This document shows, piece by piece, positions 1-12,597 of a DNA stretch of 64,000 nt. Below the pieces are notes generated by a model. That model ran no database searches, was not told the origin of the DNA, and was given only the letters and a program-made list of their open reading frames with translations. The first letter of the stretch is position 1. Each line of letters starts with the position of its first letter. A program made the translations under genes and the position numbers. Source of the DNA: Norana najaformis (Eukaryota > Annelida > Clitellata > Crassiclitellata > Hormogastridae); assembly GCA_964023275.1 (NCBI GenBank), contig OZ029921.1, positions 14,983,306 through 15,047,305 of the forward strand. The letters run 5' to 3'.

Positions 1-652
1 GTGTCCCACATTCTGGAAAATTATGAGCTGAGTGAGTTCACAGTTTATAGATGTGTATGTGCCACCTTGTGTGCAGGCATCATTTGTATTGACAGTATTG
101 TATCGCAGTATTGACATGGATTTGGCCTTGTGGATACAACAAAGCCAAAAATGTGTGATCGGCTTCTGGCTGACCACCTGGACTGTATTAGTCACAAGTT
201 TTTGAATTCTGATAAAAAAGTTAACAAAGACCATGTGTGCACTGTTTGCCAACCGCATAAAGACATATGGGAGACACTGTAGAGAAGGTTGAACTTGTTC
301 TTTAGTAGATATAATTTTCTTTAATATAATGCAATTTTGTAGCCTTTTAGTTTAGGCCCAACAGATATGCAGTCTTGCATGGACCAGAACACAGGTCCAA
401 AGTGTTATTACACAGGTCCAAAGTGTTATGACATAGGCTAGTGTGCGCAGGGCACAAAAATTTAGAGGGAACATTGCATTGCTAAACAGCGAGCTGTCAA
501 TTTCAAGGAATTTACTAGAATTCAATCACCAGACAGACGTGAAAGGTATTGGCTATAATAGCTTTTCTGAAGAAATTCTTTAGCTCCCATGGCTTATGGT
601 AATATCTGTAGTGCGTATAGCTTTACAGAACTTTGTTATATCTTGGCAACAG

Positions 653-742
653 GAATTTCGAGCCATTTACCAGCAGTTTTTTCCAGCTGGTGATTCCACA
701 AAATTTGCTGGATTTGTCTTTGATGTCTTTGATTCCAACAAG
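653..742 (+). CDS. NCS-like gene, exon covering entry to EF-hand 2
   Basis: The exon follows an AG acceptor and ends at AAG|GTAAAT in phase 0. It encodes [20 protein letters not shown] and then [10 protein letters not shown], matching the FQKIYKQFFPFGDPTKFA region of NCS-1. Confidence 0.88.
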
Positions 743-3700
743 GTAAATGATTTACAGAATTGTTTTAATTTTTAGTTAAATGCATGTTATCATTTCACAG
801 TGAGGTTTTAGTTGTTTCAAGTGGTGTACTTCGCTGAGATTCAAATGCAGTGATAGAAAACTGTTCTTTACCAGTTGCTTCACCGTGAATTTGAAGTTTT
901 AGCACAGTCAGATTAAGATCTTTCATAACCGGAATCACACATATTTACAGTACCTGTTAAAAGAAATTCCTCAGAGGTGCTTCAGCCTGACAACAGAATA
1001 CCACAAGAGAAGAGAACTTTGGATTTCAACCACTGACAAAATAGAGACAAGAAAAGGTTTAGATGCTGATGTTGTAAGTTGTTTACAACTCATAGCAGAG
1101 CTTCAGTGCAGCAAATTGTGACATTTTGAGGCAACTAAATCACCTTGTGCTGCTGAAAAAGACATCTGTGGCTGGTTTACTTTATGTGTATATCACTTTA
1201 TAAGAAAAATACAGTTTTTCATTTCAGGTGCCAATATTAATGAATGAATTAATAATGTTATAAATGTAAATGTTTATGTTAATATGAGAAGATGGGGCAG
1301 CAAGAGCAGTAAGATCTTAAACTCAGTGCGTATTGCAAAGGCAACCAGTGCATTATTCTTCATGCATAATCTAATCTAATCTGGAAACTTCTTTAGTGAC
1401 GTTAATGTAATGCACAAGGTAAGGAACACTGCATTGCAAATAAGCCATTGGACAGAACCAGTCAGGGCAGGCTATAGAGGATAAGCCGTATGAAACAACG
1501 AGACTTTGGCCCTGACCTAAACAACATCACAAAATTTGCGGAGCAAATAGAAATAGGCAGTGAATTCCAGAGTTGTGAGACAGTGGCCGAGAAACGCTGG
1601 GATACGGTACCATACTTGTTTGGGCACAGCAGCAGTTACAGCATCCAATGAGGAACTGCAGTATTGTGAATCTGAGGGACAAGAAAAGGTGAAATGATAA
1701 GTTGTCTGGTCAGTGTGTGTTACTTTGTAAACTATGAGATGTGTATTAAACTGCATTCTGCGTTCAATAGGGGCGTGTGTGATAGTCTAGTGGTTATCAT
1801 GCTGGACTGTCAACCATAAGGTCAAGAGTGAAAATCCCTGCCAGGGCAGAAATTTGTTTAGAGATTTCAGCTCCACCTGTGCTCCCTGGTGAAATCAGCT
1901 ATAATGAGTACACTTTTATCGTATGCTGTCAATGGGAAGATCAGGCAGCTTGGAAGATATGCAGAGGCCAAGAGAAATGAAGTCGCTGCTTCATACCTAT
2001 GGCTGCCTTCCAGGGCTAGCCTGAAGGACTACAGTTCTTTGTTCCTGAGGAAGCTAGTGCGATTATTGCAGTATGGGGTCATGTGCTGAAACTAGGAACA
2101 TTTTGCAATATCTGAAGACCAAGGGTTCTGTAGCTTTTGTAATTTGTGCTAATCTGTCTTTGTGATGCCATCTGTCTAGAAGTGAGTTACAGTAATCAAG
2201 ACTACTAGAAATAAAGGTGTTAGCTTTTGAAGGTCCTGATCAGGTGCATTTCAGCATTTGAGACTGATTGCAGCTGGTCCATACAAAAGAGTCAGGATTG
2301 ATGGCTTTACTAAGAGCAACCCCACTGAATAGGAAAATATGCATTAGGGTTTTGTTTTGGATAGTATGACAAGTCCTGTTATACTGTGGCCCCATGTGCA
2401 GGACCATTGCTGACCCAATGGCTTAGAAAAGGAAGTGAGAACCACCTCTTCGTCCAGCTGTGTGATGTGGATTTGATGATGAGTGAGCAGCAGATTGAGC
2501 AAATCTGATGCAGGTGATAGAAGGATGTTCTTCACATGCTCTGAGACTCCGGACCAACTCACGCACAGAAGTGAGGAAGGTAGCATTAGAAAAGCAGAGC
2601 ATCAGCCTCTGCAGATCTGTGCTTAGATGAGATTCTGTTGTGATTTATATTGGGGTGTTGCACTTCTTTCTCATGCATATGCAGCCTTACTGAAACGGTC
2701 ATAGGTTTTCACTTACCCACTGCTTCAGGGCAGCTGAAGTTGCCATTACAGAATTTATAGAAATGTAGGTTGAACAGGTCCTTTTTAAATGAGAATTTGA
2801 GTTTTCTTTGTTCTTCAGGGGTCTCTGTCTTGTGCTCTGTAGGTGCTAAAATATGGATTTTTAACCTGGTTCATTTGAATCAGTCGAAAAGATGAGGTAA
2901 AGTAAAGTTACTGTTTATTACCGTTATTATGTAGCCTTCTATTGACAGTAGTCCTCTGTGTAATAGTTTGGGGTTTTGTTACCTTAAAACATCCTTGTTG
3001 AGCCTGAAGAATGGCCAGTTGCTTTTGATTTGCTTTTTAATTGTTTGAAATGTGATGATTGTTATTTTGCTGTTTATTGTTGCTGTTTCAAATTTGTATA
3101 TTGTAGCGTGGCTGTATATCATTCCGTGAATTCATTGTGGCCTTGTCTATCACTTCTCGTGGAACAATGGATGAAAAATTGGATTGTATGTATGTTTTAC
3201 TTTTTATTGGCTTGTAAGGAATGAGCAGTTGTGCATTCATGTTTTTCCATAATTTCACACTTTGCTGATGCTGTTGCTATCAGTTCATCTTATATCTTAC
3301 AAGTGGTCACCTAATTAAGTTGCAAAATACACTGTCATCTGTAAGACTTGTTTACTACTATTACATAACACTGGTTAGTCCAGACTGTCTCTCTTTAAGT
3401 GCTAGTTATGTTTTCATTTGGAATGAACTTGTGTGTACTTTCTAAAGCTGGCTGGATGGTTGCTTTCTTCAGACTTCCTCTTGCTGTTGAAGTTTTTGCA
3501 AATTTATGCTTAAAAGGCCCTTTTATACAGTAGTAAGTAAGGTAAGATATGCTGACCTCCAGTCTTGTCTGGACCATCTGACTATGATTATGAGGCTAGT
3601 GTTGTCTCAGATCACTTATTGGTGTTTAAGAAAACAGCATATATGCGTCTTATGATTAGATTAGTTTCGATTCAACCATTTGTTACATTCATCTGTTAAT

Positions 3701-4801
3701 AATAGTTTTAGAATTGCTGTCACTGGGCTGAAGAATCTTTCTGCAGTGAAAATATGATAGCGGCATTCCAACAACTGGACAAGCCTTCTGTATGACTTGC
3801 ACGGCTTGAATGAGTTGAAAATGGTTGAAGACCTTCTGTCTCAAATACACTGTTGTACATTCATCTGATGCAGCATTATAATTCTTTCTGAGACTGCTGA
3901 TCTGTGTAATATGCTGAATACTTTCAGGGGCTTTCAGTCTGTACGATTTGGATGGTGACGGTTACATCAGTAAAGCAGAAATGATGACGATAGTTGAAGC
4001 CATCTATCTGATGGTTGGTACCATCCTTGATCTACCACAAGATGAAAACACGCCAGAGAAGAGGGTCGATAAGATATTTAAGCAAATGGATCTGGTAAGC
4101 AGTTTTAAAATGATGTGCAAACTTTGTTTTTGTTATGTAGCACAGAATTTGAAAATACATTCTACAGAAAGCATCGTTACTCTAATGCTGTTGAATGCTG
4201 TATTGTGAGAAAATAGTTAAGATGACGAGTGTCTGCTGAGTATGGCAGGAAGGGTCTGTATTGTGCACACCAGTACCACTCATTGAAACAGAGTAGCTGA
4301 AACTACCAAGCATGATTACCTGGCAATGAGTCAGTTTATAAAGACAGGTCTCAAGGACAGTTCCTAGGTTTGAAAAGGACTGAAAACAACAGAGAAAACT
4401 ACAGCAGCTACAGCCTACATCCACGTTTTATGAGTTTGCATGTAAGTAAGAATTCACTGAAAGAATTCAAATCTCACAATTTAAAAAATATTGTAACATT
4501 TCTTTCACCTTTATATGAGTCTCATACTTCTTTCATGCTTCTGCTCTGTTAGAGCTTGGCAGGCTTCTTATCGTGTTGATACAATTAGTGTCTTTCATGT
4601 CCCAATGTAGTTTTCTTCTATGACTCACCTATTGTCCTGATGAAATTCTGTACTAACTTTGATTAGAACCGCGATGGCAAGCTGAGTAAAGATGAGTTCC
4701 GAGAGGGCTCCAAGTGTGATCCATGGATAGTGCAGGCATTGTCTATGGAGCTGCCCGGCATGAAGAATAAAGGCAGAGGTAACAAGACAAAACGACACTG
4801 A
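653..4801 (+). CDS. Neuronal calcium sensor (NCS-1/frequenin-like), 3' four coding exons
   Basis: This is a spliced EF-hand calcium sensor of the NCS family, a cytosolic or membrane-tethered regulator of ion channels, receptors and kinases. Coding exons at 653-742, 3107-3185, 3928-4094 and 4667-4801 join in frame and give about 156 residues up to a TGA stop. They cover EF-hands 2 to 4. EF3 ([12 protein letters not shown]) and EF4 ([12 protein letters not shown], built across an exon junction) have canonical ligands, while EF2 ([12 protein letters not shown]) carries Arg where an acidic ligand is usual. The segment [12 protein letters not shown] is an NCS-1 signature. The roughly 45 N-terminal residues, including the myristoylation signal and degenerate EF1, should lie upstream of base 1. 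The C-terminus ends in a basic tail (GRGNKTKRH) unlike the short hydrophobic end of vertebrate NCS-1. Family assignment is confident; the exact paralogue is not. Confidence 0.88.
1460..2250 (-). mobile_element. L2-like LINE 3' end (degenerate, antisense in NCS intron)
   Basis: Reading the minus strand gives decayed but recognisable C-terminal reverse-transcriptase signatures: [12 protein letters not shown] near 2190-2160, then QLWNSLPIS near 1575-1545. These occur in that order at the end of L2/CR1-type ORF2 proteins. Stops and frameshifts are frequent. Minus-strand open sequence at 2344-2586 may be a more 5' part of the same copy. Confidence 0.6.
1775..1852 (+). repeat. tRNA-Asp-like SINE remnant
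   Basis: TAGTCTAGTGGTTATCATGC resembles the D-arm and A box of tRNA-Asp, followed by a CTGTCAA anticodon-loop-like stretch and a decayed B-box region. The acceptor stem does not close, so this is read as a decayed tRNA-derived repeat, not a gene. Confidence 0.4.
3107..3185 (+). CDS. NCS-like gene, exon for end of EF-hand 2
   Basis: The acceptor is TTGTAG and the donor GATT|GTATGT, ending in phase 1 so that a Trp codon is split. The product is [20 protein letters not shown] followed by MDEKLD, the typical NCS ALSVTSRGTLDEKL segment. Confidence 0.88.
3928..4094 (+). CDS. NCS-like gene, exon for EF-hand 3 and linker
   Basis: The exon begins after CTTTCAG, completes the split Trp codon and ends CTG|GTAAGC. 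It encodes the canonical EF3 loop [12 protein letters not shown] and the linker [18 protein letters not shown] simple open frame starting at 3948 runs through the donor into the intron and does not represent the protein end. Confidence 0.9.
4667..4801 (+). CDS. NCS-like gene, terminal exon with EF-hand 4
   Basis: The acceptor is TTTGATTAG. The exon completes EF4 ([11 protein letters not shown]), continues [19 protein letters not shown] and ends in a basic tail before TGA. A possible GT donor inside the tail (GGCAGAG|GTAACA, near 4778) could give an alternative C-terminus if a further exon exists downstream; I found none. Confidence 0.85.
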   Translation, partial: NRDGKLSKDEFREGSKCDPWIVQALSMELPGMKNKGRGNKTKRH

Positions 4802-7537
4802 ATGGCTGTGTATCTCCAGACTGTTGTGACTGCGCGGGTATGGTATGTCGGTAACTTGGATTTTTAGCCATCTTAGATCAAGTTATTGCTATGAAAATTT
4901 CTTTTCTGAAGCTCATTGGTTAGCTTTGTAGAGCACAGCTCAGTTGAGCAGCAATTCTTTGATGTTGCTTTGTGCACTAGCCAGTAGTGATGCTGCTAAG
5001 AGATCTCAGTTTTTCATCCTCTTCTCTGTATGTTTTGAAAACTTTTGTATTTTATGCTGATTCCTGTTGAGCTGAGAGACTTATTGATGATTGGCCTTAT
5101 TATTTTGTTTGTGATTTATGGTAATGTTACAAAGCTGCTGTTTTATTTAATCATTGCAATGTCTAAAAGCATCTGCTCCTACAATGCTAAACTATTTTGT
5201 TTCAAAGATTCCTGCTCAGGTATGAATATGCCTGCATTAATCGACACTCACTGCAGAAATCAGTTACCTGTTTCCTTCTCATTTCATACTTCAGTTTCTT
5301 GTTTATAAAGTCTTTGATTCAGCTTTACCTATTTCATTTTGCATTAATACATGAAGGCTTTGTAGTCTTCCATTTTCATTAGTTGTTGTTTATCTGTTAA
5401 TCGCTCACTTACTTTGCGTCCGATTTTGATGTTCTGCACAGTCAAGTGTTGCATGCATTCATGTGTTGTAAAACCAAAGTTGTGATATTTTGGGCTATTT
5501 CAGGCAAGCATTTGAATATAAAATGGTTTACTGTTTGGCTTTCCAGTGTAGCACATGAACTTGTTTTAAGCTGAAAACTGGTACATCCTTTAATTATATG
5601 AATTGTTATGGCTTCTTAATTTATTACTTTGTTGGTTGAAGGCTTGGGAGTTTTTAGTATTTAGTAGATCTATGTTTATATAGGATGACATTTTTACTAG
5701 TCTGTGACTCTGGTGCAAATTTGTGTACAGATCTTGTAGTGCAGAATTACAGGTTGTGTAAATGACAAAAACCAGTGTTTGAGGATGATAGTAGAGTTTT
5801 ATTTTATAAATAATTGATTTTTATTTATTACGGACACTGATGCTATAGAGTTTGAGTAGTAAGGGTAATTTATTTATTTATACGGAACACTTACATAGCG
5901 CCCCTTCAAGAAAACTACTCAGAAGCGCTTCCAAACCTAATCTGTCTAAGTATCTGAAGTTTTCTGTTTGTTGATGTCCATCGTGTGTCCATGATGGACA
6001 GTCTCATGGCTATCCATAAATTGAAAGGTGAATGGTGAAGTGAGGTGGTAAAAGACTGTTAAATGGCAACGTCAGACCGCAAAGGAAGTATTGTTCCAAC
6101 ACAAAGGCGGGGATGAAGTGTAAACTAGAACCACGATCTAACATGTTACGCTAGTTATGATTAAAGTTTGTTTAAAGTTGGTTAGTGCACCGATAGTCTA
6201 GTGAATATCAGTCTTTGTGATGTTATGTGTGGTACTCCCCAACCTGAAGCATTTTATTATTATTATTATTATTATTATTAAGAAAATATTTAACTTGCAC
6301 AAAGTCACACAGAATATGTGAATTGGAGTATGTTGTCTCTTACTTTTAGTTAACTCATTCACTGCCTGGAATGAGTTAACTTATACTTTATTCGGCCCCC
6401 TTTCTCTACCTTTTGTTCCCAGCCCGGTGCAAGCATCATCACCCGATGAAGAGCCAGTAGTCCGCCAATGAAACATGTTCATGAATAACATTAACAGTGT
6501 CTGCATTGTCTGCACTGCACCACGGCTACTTGAAGGATTAGTCGCCATTAGTTCCCATTTGATAAACCTGTATGCACAGCAATCCTGGCCTGTGCAAAAT
6601 CAGTTTATTGCAGACCAGAGCTGCTGAGGCAACTTAAAGTCCACAGGACAAACAGATGGCTCAGCGATGAGAGAGTGGTTGATAACATTTGCTGCTCTCC
6701 ACTCATTCCTCCTTGTTGAAATGTCATGTTTCTGGAGGGCAAGTCCTACCAAATTGGGCATCTCAAGGGCATGCTTGCTGGCAGGTGCAAAGTGATATCA
6801 TCGTGAAGTGGTGAAACTTTCTTCGTGTTGATCTTTTTCAGCAGCCTTGCTATAGCCTCCTTTGCAGATGAGTGGTGTTGAACTGCTTAGGATCGGCAGC
6901 CAAAGCAGAAATAACGCACATGGGTGTGTGAAGAGGGACATCAACTAGTTGTATGTGGGCTGAATCTCACCCTGTCGTAGCACACCCAAGCCAAGCCAGC
7001 AAGTTTTTTCAAGCACCGATCTTTGCTGCAGTCTTCTTCATGTGGTGATGGTGGTTGCCTACATTGGGCCTACAACATAAAGTCATCCAGCAGTGAAATC
7101 AAATTACTGCATCAAATAGAAAGTGAGCAGGACAGATGGATGTCACTGTCACTGATCTATATTGGTGTCCTAGGTTAACAGGTAGTGACTTAGTACCAGC
7201 AGTCTTTGACTGTCAAAATCAATCTTAACATTTGTTTTCATTAATACTTTTCATGATCCAAAGTTCAGCATGCCAAGTAGACAGAAGGTATTATTATTAT
7301 TATATTGGTGCAGTAGGAAGCTATGATGTACTATTTCTTAGTGTGTAAAACGAGTTGTTAGGAATGATTGTGTGGCTGCCAACTCACTGAACTGCTGCAT
7401 GGCTGTTACTTTAGATAGGCCGAATGCTGTTAAGGAAAAAGAAAGCAGTTAGGGTATACTGAAAATGAGACATGGTAATTTGAAATGTACAATAGCAGAC
7501 TGTAGTTCAGCACTGATGAATTACTAATCTTTATATG
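4802..7537. other. AT-rich, CpG-poor sequence downstream of NCS gene
   Basis: I see no conserved exon here. It holds a fragment near 5870-5960 (TTTATACGGAACACTTACAT and the following AGCGCC) that resembles L2-like LINE 3' tails seen elsewhere in the window, a (TTA)n run at 6246-6283, and a possible tRNA-derived remnant near 6185-6240. It may include the NCS 3' untranslated region. Confidence 0.4.
6246..6283. repeat. (TTA)n microsatellite
   Basis: About twelve uninterrupted TTA units. Confidence 0.9.
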
Positions 7538-7545
7538 GTACCACC

Positions 7546-8449
7546 TAGAGGCCGACCGAAATTCGGTTTCGGCGCCGAAAGTGTCCATATGGCGACTTTC
7601 GGCATAGTTTCGGTTTCGGCCGAAAGAGAAAAGCTAACTTTCGGTTTCGGCCGAAAGTGATCTTGGCTTTCGGTCGCCAACTGAACGAACGTCTGTTGTT
7701 ACGCTCACAGGTGGTCTGTCTGCTGCTGTAGCTAATATATGTAACTAGCGGTAGTAGCGGCCTGTGTATGTTCTGTGCATTCGCTTCAATGATCAATCTG
7801 TACACGACGTTTCCATGTGTTGATGCGGAGAATTGGATAATATTTATATTGACATGTAGTAAATTAAACGAAGTATGGGTCGTTCACATGTTATATAATG
7901 CTCTGGGGTAGAGGTGGGTTCCGGTTTTGTTATGTGCATTATATCGGGGTGGGTGGAGGATTTGTTATATGTGACCTGCCATCCCAAAACTAGGCGCTTG
8001 TCGACAACGTTAATTTACGAGCAATAAGCAGAAAACGGCGAATTTTGACTGTATCATGCAAAATTCGTTTTCGTCAAATTTTGGCTCTATTATATCTTTA
8101 CAACAAAATAGATACCAAAACGAAACTTAAATTATTTGTTTATCGATAAAATTGAGAGTTTTCATTAGGACTCAGTGAAAAAGATGCGGAAATCCAAACA
8201 ACTTTGACCATTTTTCAAAGGGTATCATGTAGAGTCGCCTCAGTGAAAGGCATCAGTGTTATACATGCTTAGAAAGGTCACAATCTGGTCTACATAGTAA
8301 TATGAGCAACATGATTGGTAGAAAATAGTTTATGTCTTTCGGTTTTGGCTGAAAGTTTTGTTAAACTTTCAGTTTCGGTTGTAATTTTTAACTTTCGGTC
8401 TAGTTTCATTTTCAGCCGAAACCAGAAATTCACTTTCGGTCGGCCTCTA
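7546..8449. mobile_element. Non-autonomous hAT-type DNA transposon, 904 bp, intact TSD
   Basis: The ends are inverted repeats: TAGAGGCCGACCGAAA on the left and TTTCGGTCGGCCTCTA on the right, perfect over 16 bp. They are flanked by an exact 8-bp duplication, GTACCACC, at 7538-7545 and 8450-8457. Eight-bp target duplications and this terminus style fit the hAT superfamily. Just inside both ends are many copies of TTTCGG/CCGAAA, the sort of subterminal motif hAT transposases bind. No transposase reading frame is visible, so it must have moved in trans. The perfect duplication suggests a fairly recent insertion. Confidence 0.85.
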
Positions 8450-8457
8450 GTACCACC

Positions 8458-10069
8458 ATACGTGGTAAACTTATTTCTGGCTGTATATATTCTTTGTGCA
8501 TAGCACCGTTCAGCAGTATTGTAATTTTTCAACATGTCACAAACATTGAGAACAGAGGCACTTGCCCACAAAACTGAGACGAGACCAAGAGTTGACCAAT
8601 CTGTCCTGATAAGACCAAGACAAAATGTTAGGTACATCCCAGAGACCATCTCGAGAACAAGACATCAAGACCAAGACTACATCCCTGCTATACGATCATA
8701 AAGTGATTACAACAAGTAAAAAGAACAGCAATATATACTCGGTAATGTGTCTTGTGCAACATTTATTTTGAAAATACTGTTTATTACTGTGGCACCATCA
8801 TCAAAGGTCTGATACAGCACTTATTCTTTTCAGAGCAGTTAGGTAGGTTAGTGCCTAGAATTTATAACTGGTGCTACTTGAATGAGCCATTATATGTTAA
8901 AAACTTCTGGTAACTGCAATATAGGTCTCCTGTCATTTAAAAGCGGTTAGCAATGACAAACTGCGTGGTGTTGGAGTAAACTTAGACTTGTATAGGTAAC
9001 AGTGTTTTATTGTGTGATGCTGTTTTAAATTGGCAGTTGCATTTTTAAATATTCTAAAACATTAAAAAGTGCTTAGAATTTTACATTAATTTTTGGGTTT
9101 GGGTTTTCACCCATTTTTTTATTTTGGCAACTAGCAGGTTATGTTGGTTACTCAACAGTGAACATGTAAATTAACTGCAGTAAATAAGTGAATTTATAAG
9201 GTCATTAAGGTGGCATTTCACAATAACTATATGCTCAGTGTGCCATAAGGCAGTTTGTGAAAGCATCACGAACAAACTGAATCCTAAGTATTTATTTTCT
9301 GCATTTTATGGTACTGTGCTGTTTTGTTATTTTCAGTCTTTAAGCTGGTCAGCTGATCAGGTGATTCTTATGAAAAGTAAGAACCTGAAGAAACTGATTA
9401 TCCTCTTATCTTGGTATTACAGGTGTTGCCCTGATTTACCTGTTGGAATGGTGTAGTGATCACTTGACAGTAACAGCAATAATATTGATAACTATTAATT
9501 TATTATGTTTTAATGACATTTATTGTGTTACTGAACAGGCAGTATGTAGTGTTTGTGGTATGGTGGCAATAACAACATTGTTACAATAATATTAATAAAT
9601 AATGCGTTAATAATACATGTAGTTACTATATTTAAGGCTATTTGTTGCAGAGTGTAATATGTAGTGTTTGTGGCATGGTGGCTGACTCTCCAATAGTTAA
9701 CGATTTCTTTTGACTATGGTTTTACTTAAGGCAACCATTATTTGGTGCCTTGTGCATTATGATAATGCCGCTGTAAACGTTTTTAGATTCGATTAGAGCC
9801 AGTTTTCGTGTAAAGACTTTGAGCAGATTCTTAATAGAAAGCAATGCCGTTCCATCATTTTATGCCTTGGTATTAGAAAATGACATTATTTAAAGTTAAA
9901 CTATTGCTTCCTTGGAGATTTATGTTTTGGCCTGGCTGTGATTTTTTGGTGAAACAATCCTCGGTGTGATTAATTTTGCTGCAGGTTTATGATTGAAAGC
10001 TTTAACAGTTTAGTTTTGTTCAGTTGAAAAATGACTTAGTAGAGTGAATGAAGTTCTTTTTTACTGGGG
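8458..10069. other. AT-rich stretch, nothing coding recognised
   Basis: There is a short region of GAGAC/CAAGAC-type repeats near 8570-8680 resembling 60045-60225, possibly a decayed DNA transposon end. The rest is low-CpG, AT-rich sequence with no conserved frame or clear repeat. Confidence 0.4.
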
Positions 10070-10410
10070 TTCGTCCATAAAGGATGTATACAAAGAGGGA
10101 CAGGGAGGGGTCACCAATATGAGGACTTATGTGGAAAAGGGGAGCAGGTTTTGCACAATGGGAATGTCTGCATCGCCTAAAGTCTGTTTTGTGCTGGATG
10201 TAATTTGAGCTCCTTTGCTGGAATCAATGGTATCAAAATACCTCACCCCATAGCAACTTTAGCAAGATCTACAGGATCACCTGATCTTAGTACTTGGAGT
10301 GCGGACGTCCGCAAAGGGGTAGGGGTAATGAAAAATGTGGAAAGATGCAGAATTGGGGAGGGAGGGTCCAAAGTAGGTAATTTTTATGGATGCCTTTTTG
10401 GAAGACCTCA
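10070..10410. repeat. Dispersed repeat, copy 1 (pairs with 13081-13460)
   Basis: It shares a series of blocks with 13081-13460 in the same order: CATAAAG near the start, TGCTGGATGTAATTTGAG, TATCAAAATAC, TAGCAACTTTAGC, GGAGTGCGGA, and GGTCCAAAGTAGGTAATTTT near the end. Family unknown; probably a short DNA element. Confidence 0.6.
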
Positions 10411-11404
10411 TGATAGTCTTCAGGTTTTTTCAGTTAGCTGTTCTATTTATAAAAACTTTCTAATGATGGATGTGTGTTGAAATTTATGATAACAGTTACT
10501 GTAGTAGTTTCCCAATGTGTGTTGTGCAAATGTATGGTTATAGTTAGTTATTTTTACACTGTATTATAATTTTACCAAGTTGTGGTATTTTGTGTTACAT
10601 AGAATGAATGATTATACTGATACTTTGAAGTGTTGGACTATCTATGCCATTTTTCTTGAGTTTTATTTTGGCCTTTTCCTGTAAAAATATTCTCTGCAAA
10701 TCACTTGAGATACAGGTGCAGGCAGGTCAAGCTGTCAGTTTGTCCATATGTTTCATTTTATCTATTTACAAGAGTTGAATCAAACTTTAATTGTCTAGTC
10801 AAGATTTTGGTCCCAGCACAGACTCAAGGCACATTTCACTACTGCTGAGAAAGTGGTTTGGGCTTGACTTAGTGTATACTCCATGTTGACATGGAATAAG
10901 AGGGAGCAGGTAAGAATGCATGCTGGTTAACAGTCAGATTATGCTGGGAAAGGTCACCTCTGTGGCCCTGTGCCATGAAAGTTTCAATTTATTGCCAATG
11001 TGAATTGGTTGATCAGTTCGCAAACCTTGGGTGTTTCATGACTGCTTAGTCTGCCACCATGTTCTGAGTACTGGCGTAATGTGCCTCGTGTTTATGCTGA
11101 CACAGGTAATCTCCAGGACGACTCTCATTTTACAACAAGTTAGTAATATAACAGTTGCAATGTGCAATTCCTTTTTATAGAGTTGTATAGCATGTTTCAC
11201 ATTCTCCGTTTTATATTCTAAATTGGCGAATCTGTCGCCCTTTGCAGCAGGAGGTTCAGGTTATTACAATTTGGTAAATTACCAATCACAGACAATGTGA
11301 AATTTGTTGTCTAGGCATGTGTGGTATGTTCCATATTTGCCATAATTTACTAAATCAGTGAAATAGTGAAACTGTAGGTGGTGTCATGCGCTTTCATATA
11401 AAAT
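10411..11404. other. AT-rich stretch, nothing recognised
   Basis: I see no gene or clear repeat. CpG is scarce throughout, in contrast to the sequence that begins at about 11405. Confidence 0.4.
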
Positions 11405-12130
11405 AATACTTCCTGTTAAGTTGAACTACTGTCCGCCATCTTGCTCCGTAAACAAACTGTGTTCCACGGCTCTGCCCGCTCGCGTTCCACATCGAAACGT
11501 GTATACACTGCATCATGCTCGGAACGGTTGTGGAACATTCCCTTAGCCGTACAGTACGTGATTCGCGTGAGTAACGTGAGCAAGCATCGGGTGAATGAAC
11601 GATGGAACGGGACCAGGTCGCTGCGTTCTCTAGAGTCCATTAATTGGATTCGCGGAGTTTTCGGCGAATCTCGGTTCGGCGACCGATACAGGCCTATCAA
11701 CAGGTCTCAACTGAGGCGGTTTTTCGCGGCCGAATCCCCGTAAATCTCGTCACTCGTGGAAATTGGCAAAACAGCGCAATTAATTGGGCCTCGTTTCACT
11801 GCAAAACTCTGTCAATTTAGTAGTACTTACCAGGAAAACAGGGTCATTCTAATCTATGTACAATGCAAGTGTTGCAATATATCGCAACCATGCCTAATAT
11901 TAATCGCTTATCGCATCTGGCAGCCAGTTCAAGCGTTTCACGAAGATTGTCACGCCTGCTGGTATCATGAATATCACTGTATTTTGCCACGCGTTGAATT
12001 TTTAATCCACATGCTGTTGAGAAGCCCACACATGGCAGTAAATCTGCGTAGAACAGAAGTTGCAGCGTAATTATCGTTTTCACTGTAACTCTTCCTTTTT
12101 ACTTGCTGCGCTATAAGATGCATGAGCTGC

Positions 12131-12183
<53 letters not shown>

Positions 12184-12590
12184 AACCTAGCATAAGCCAA
12201 ATCCCGTAATCGTTCCGTTCAACTGAAGCAATTTAACGTCGTTTCCTACGATAAGCGGATGATTTAATGGACTGAGGCGGGGATCCAATCCATGCCGCCT
12301 GCTCTTCGATCCATGCACGAGAGAAAAATGCATGCCATAATCACGAAGTCTTTACAGAATCCAGGGATGTTGCAATGTATGCAAAAACCCCTTGGCACTC
12401 GGCCACACCTGTTGATTATAAATAGGAATTAGTTTAATTAGGACCGTTTTAACATAGGCCTACGTCACGTGACATATACGGGCTTGTTACATGTATATAC
12501 GCATTAAACGTATGTATGTATAAGCAGATGTAGATAACATATATAACATCTGTAGGCATATATAAAAAGCCTATAGCTGGTCTAGCTAGC
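11405..12590. other. CpG-rich stretch at a composition boundary
   Basis: From about 11,405 CpG becomes frequent. The segment starts with TCCGCCATCTTG (near 11,432), similar to the YY1-type CAAGATGGCGG element common near metazoan promoters. Two overlapping open frames on opposite strands at 11416-11743 look like nothing known. A pure (TA)n run occupies 12132-12179. A promoter here is only a suggestion. Confidence 0.3.
12132..12179. repeat. (TA)n microsatellite
   Basis: An uninterrupted TA run of about 24 units. Confidence 0.95.
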
Positions 12591-12597
12591 TGCATTA

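Noticed and set aside
8290-8649. 119-codon minus-strand frame
   Set aside because: It crosses the right end of the hAT element into flanking repeat, so it cannot be a single gene and shows no transposase motif.
11416-11743. Overlapping open frames of 94 and 100 codons on opposite strands
   Set aside because: No domain, no signal peptide, no splice context; GC-richer DNA makes such frames by chance.
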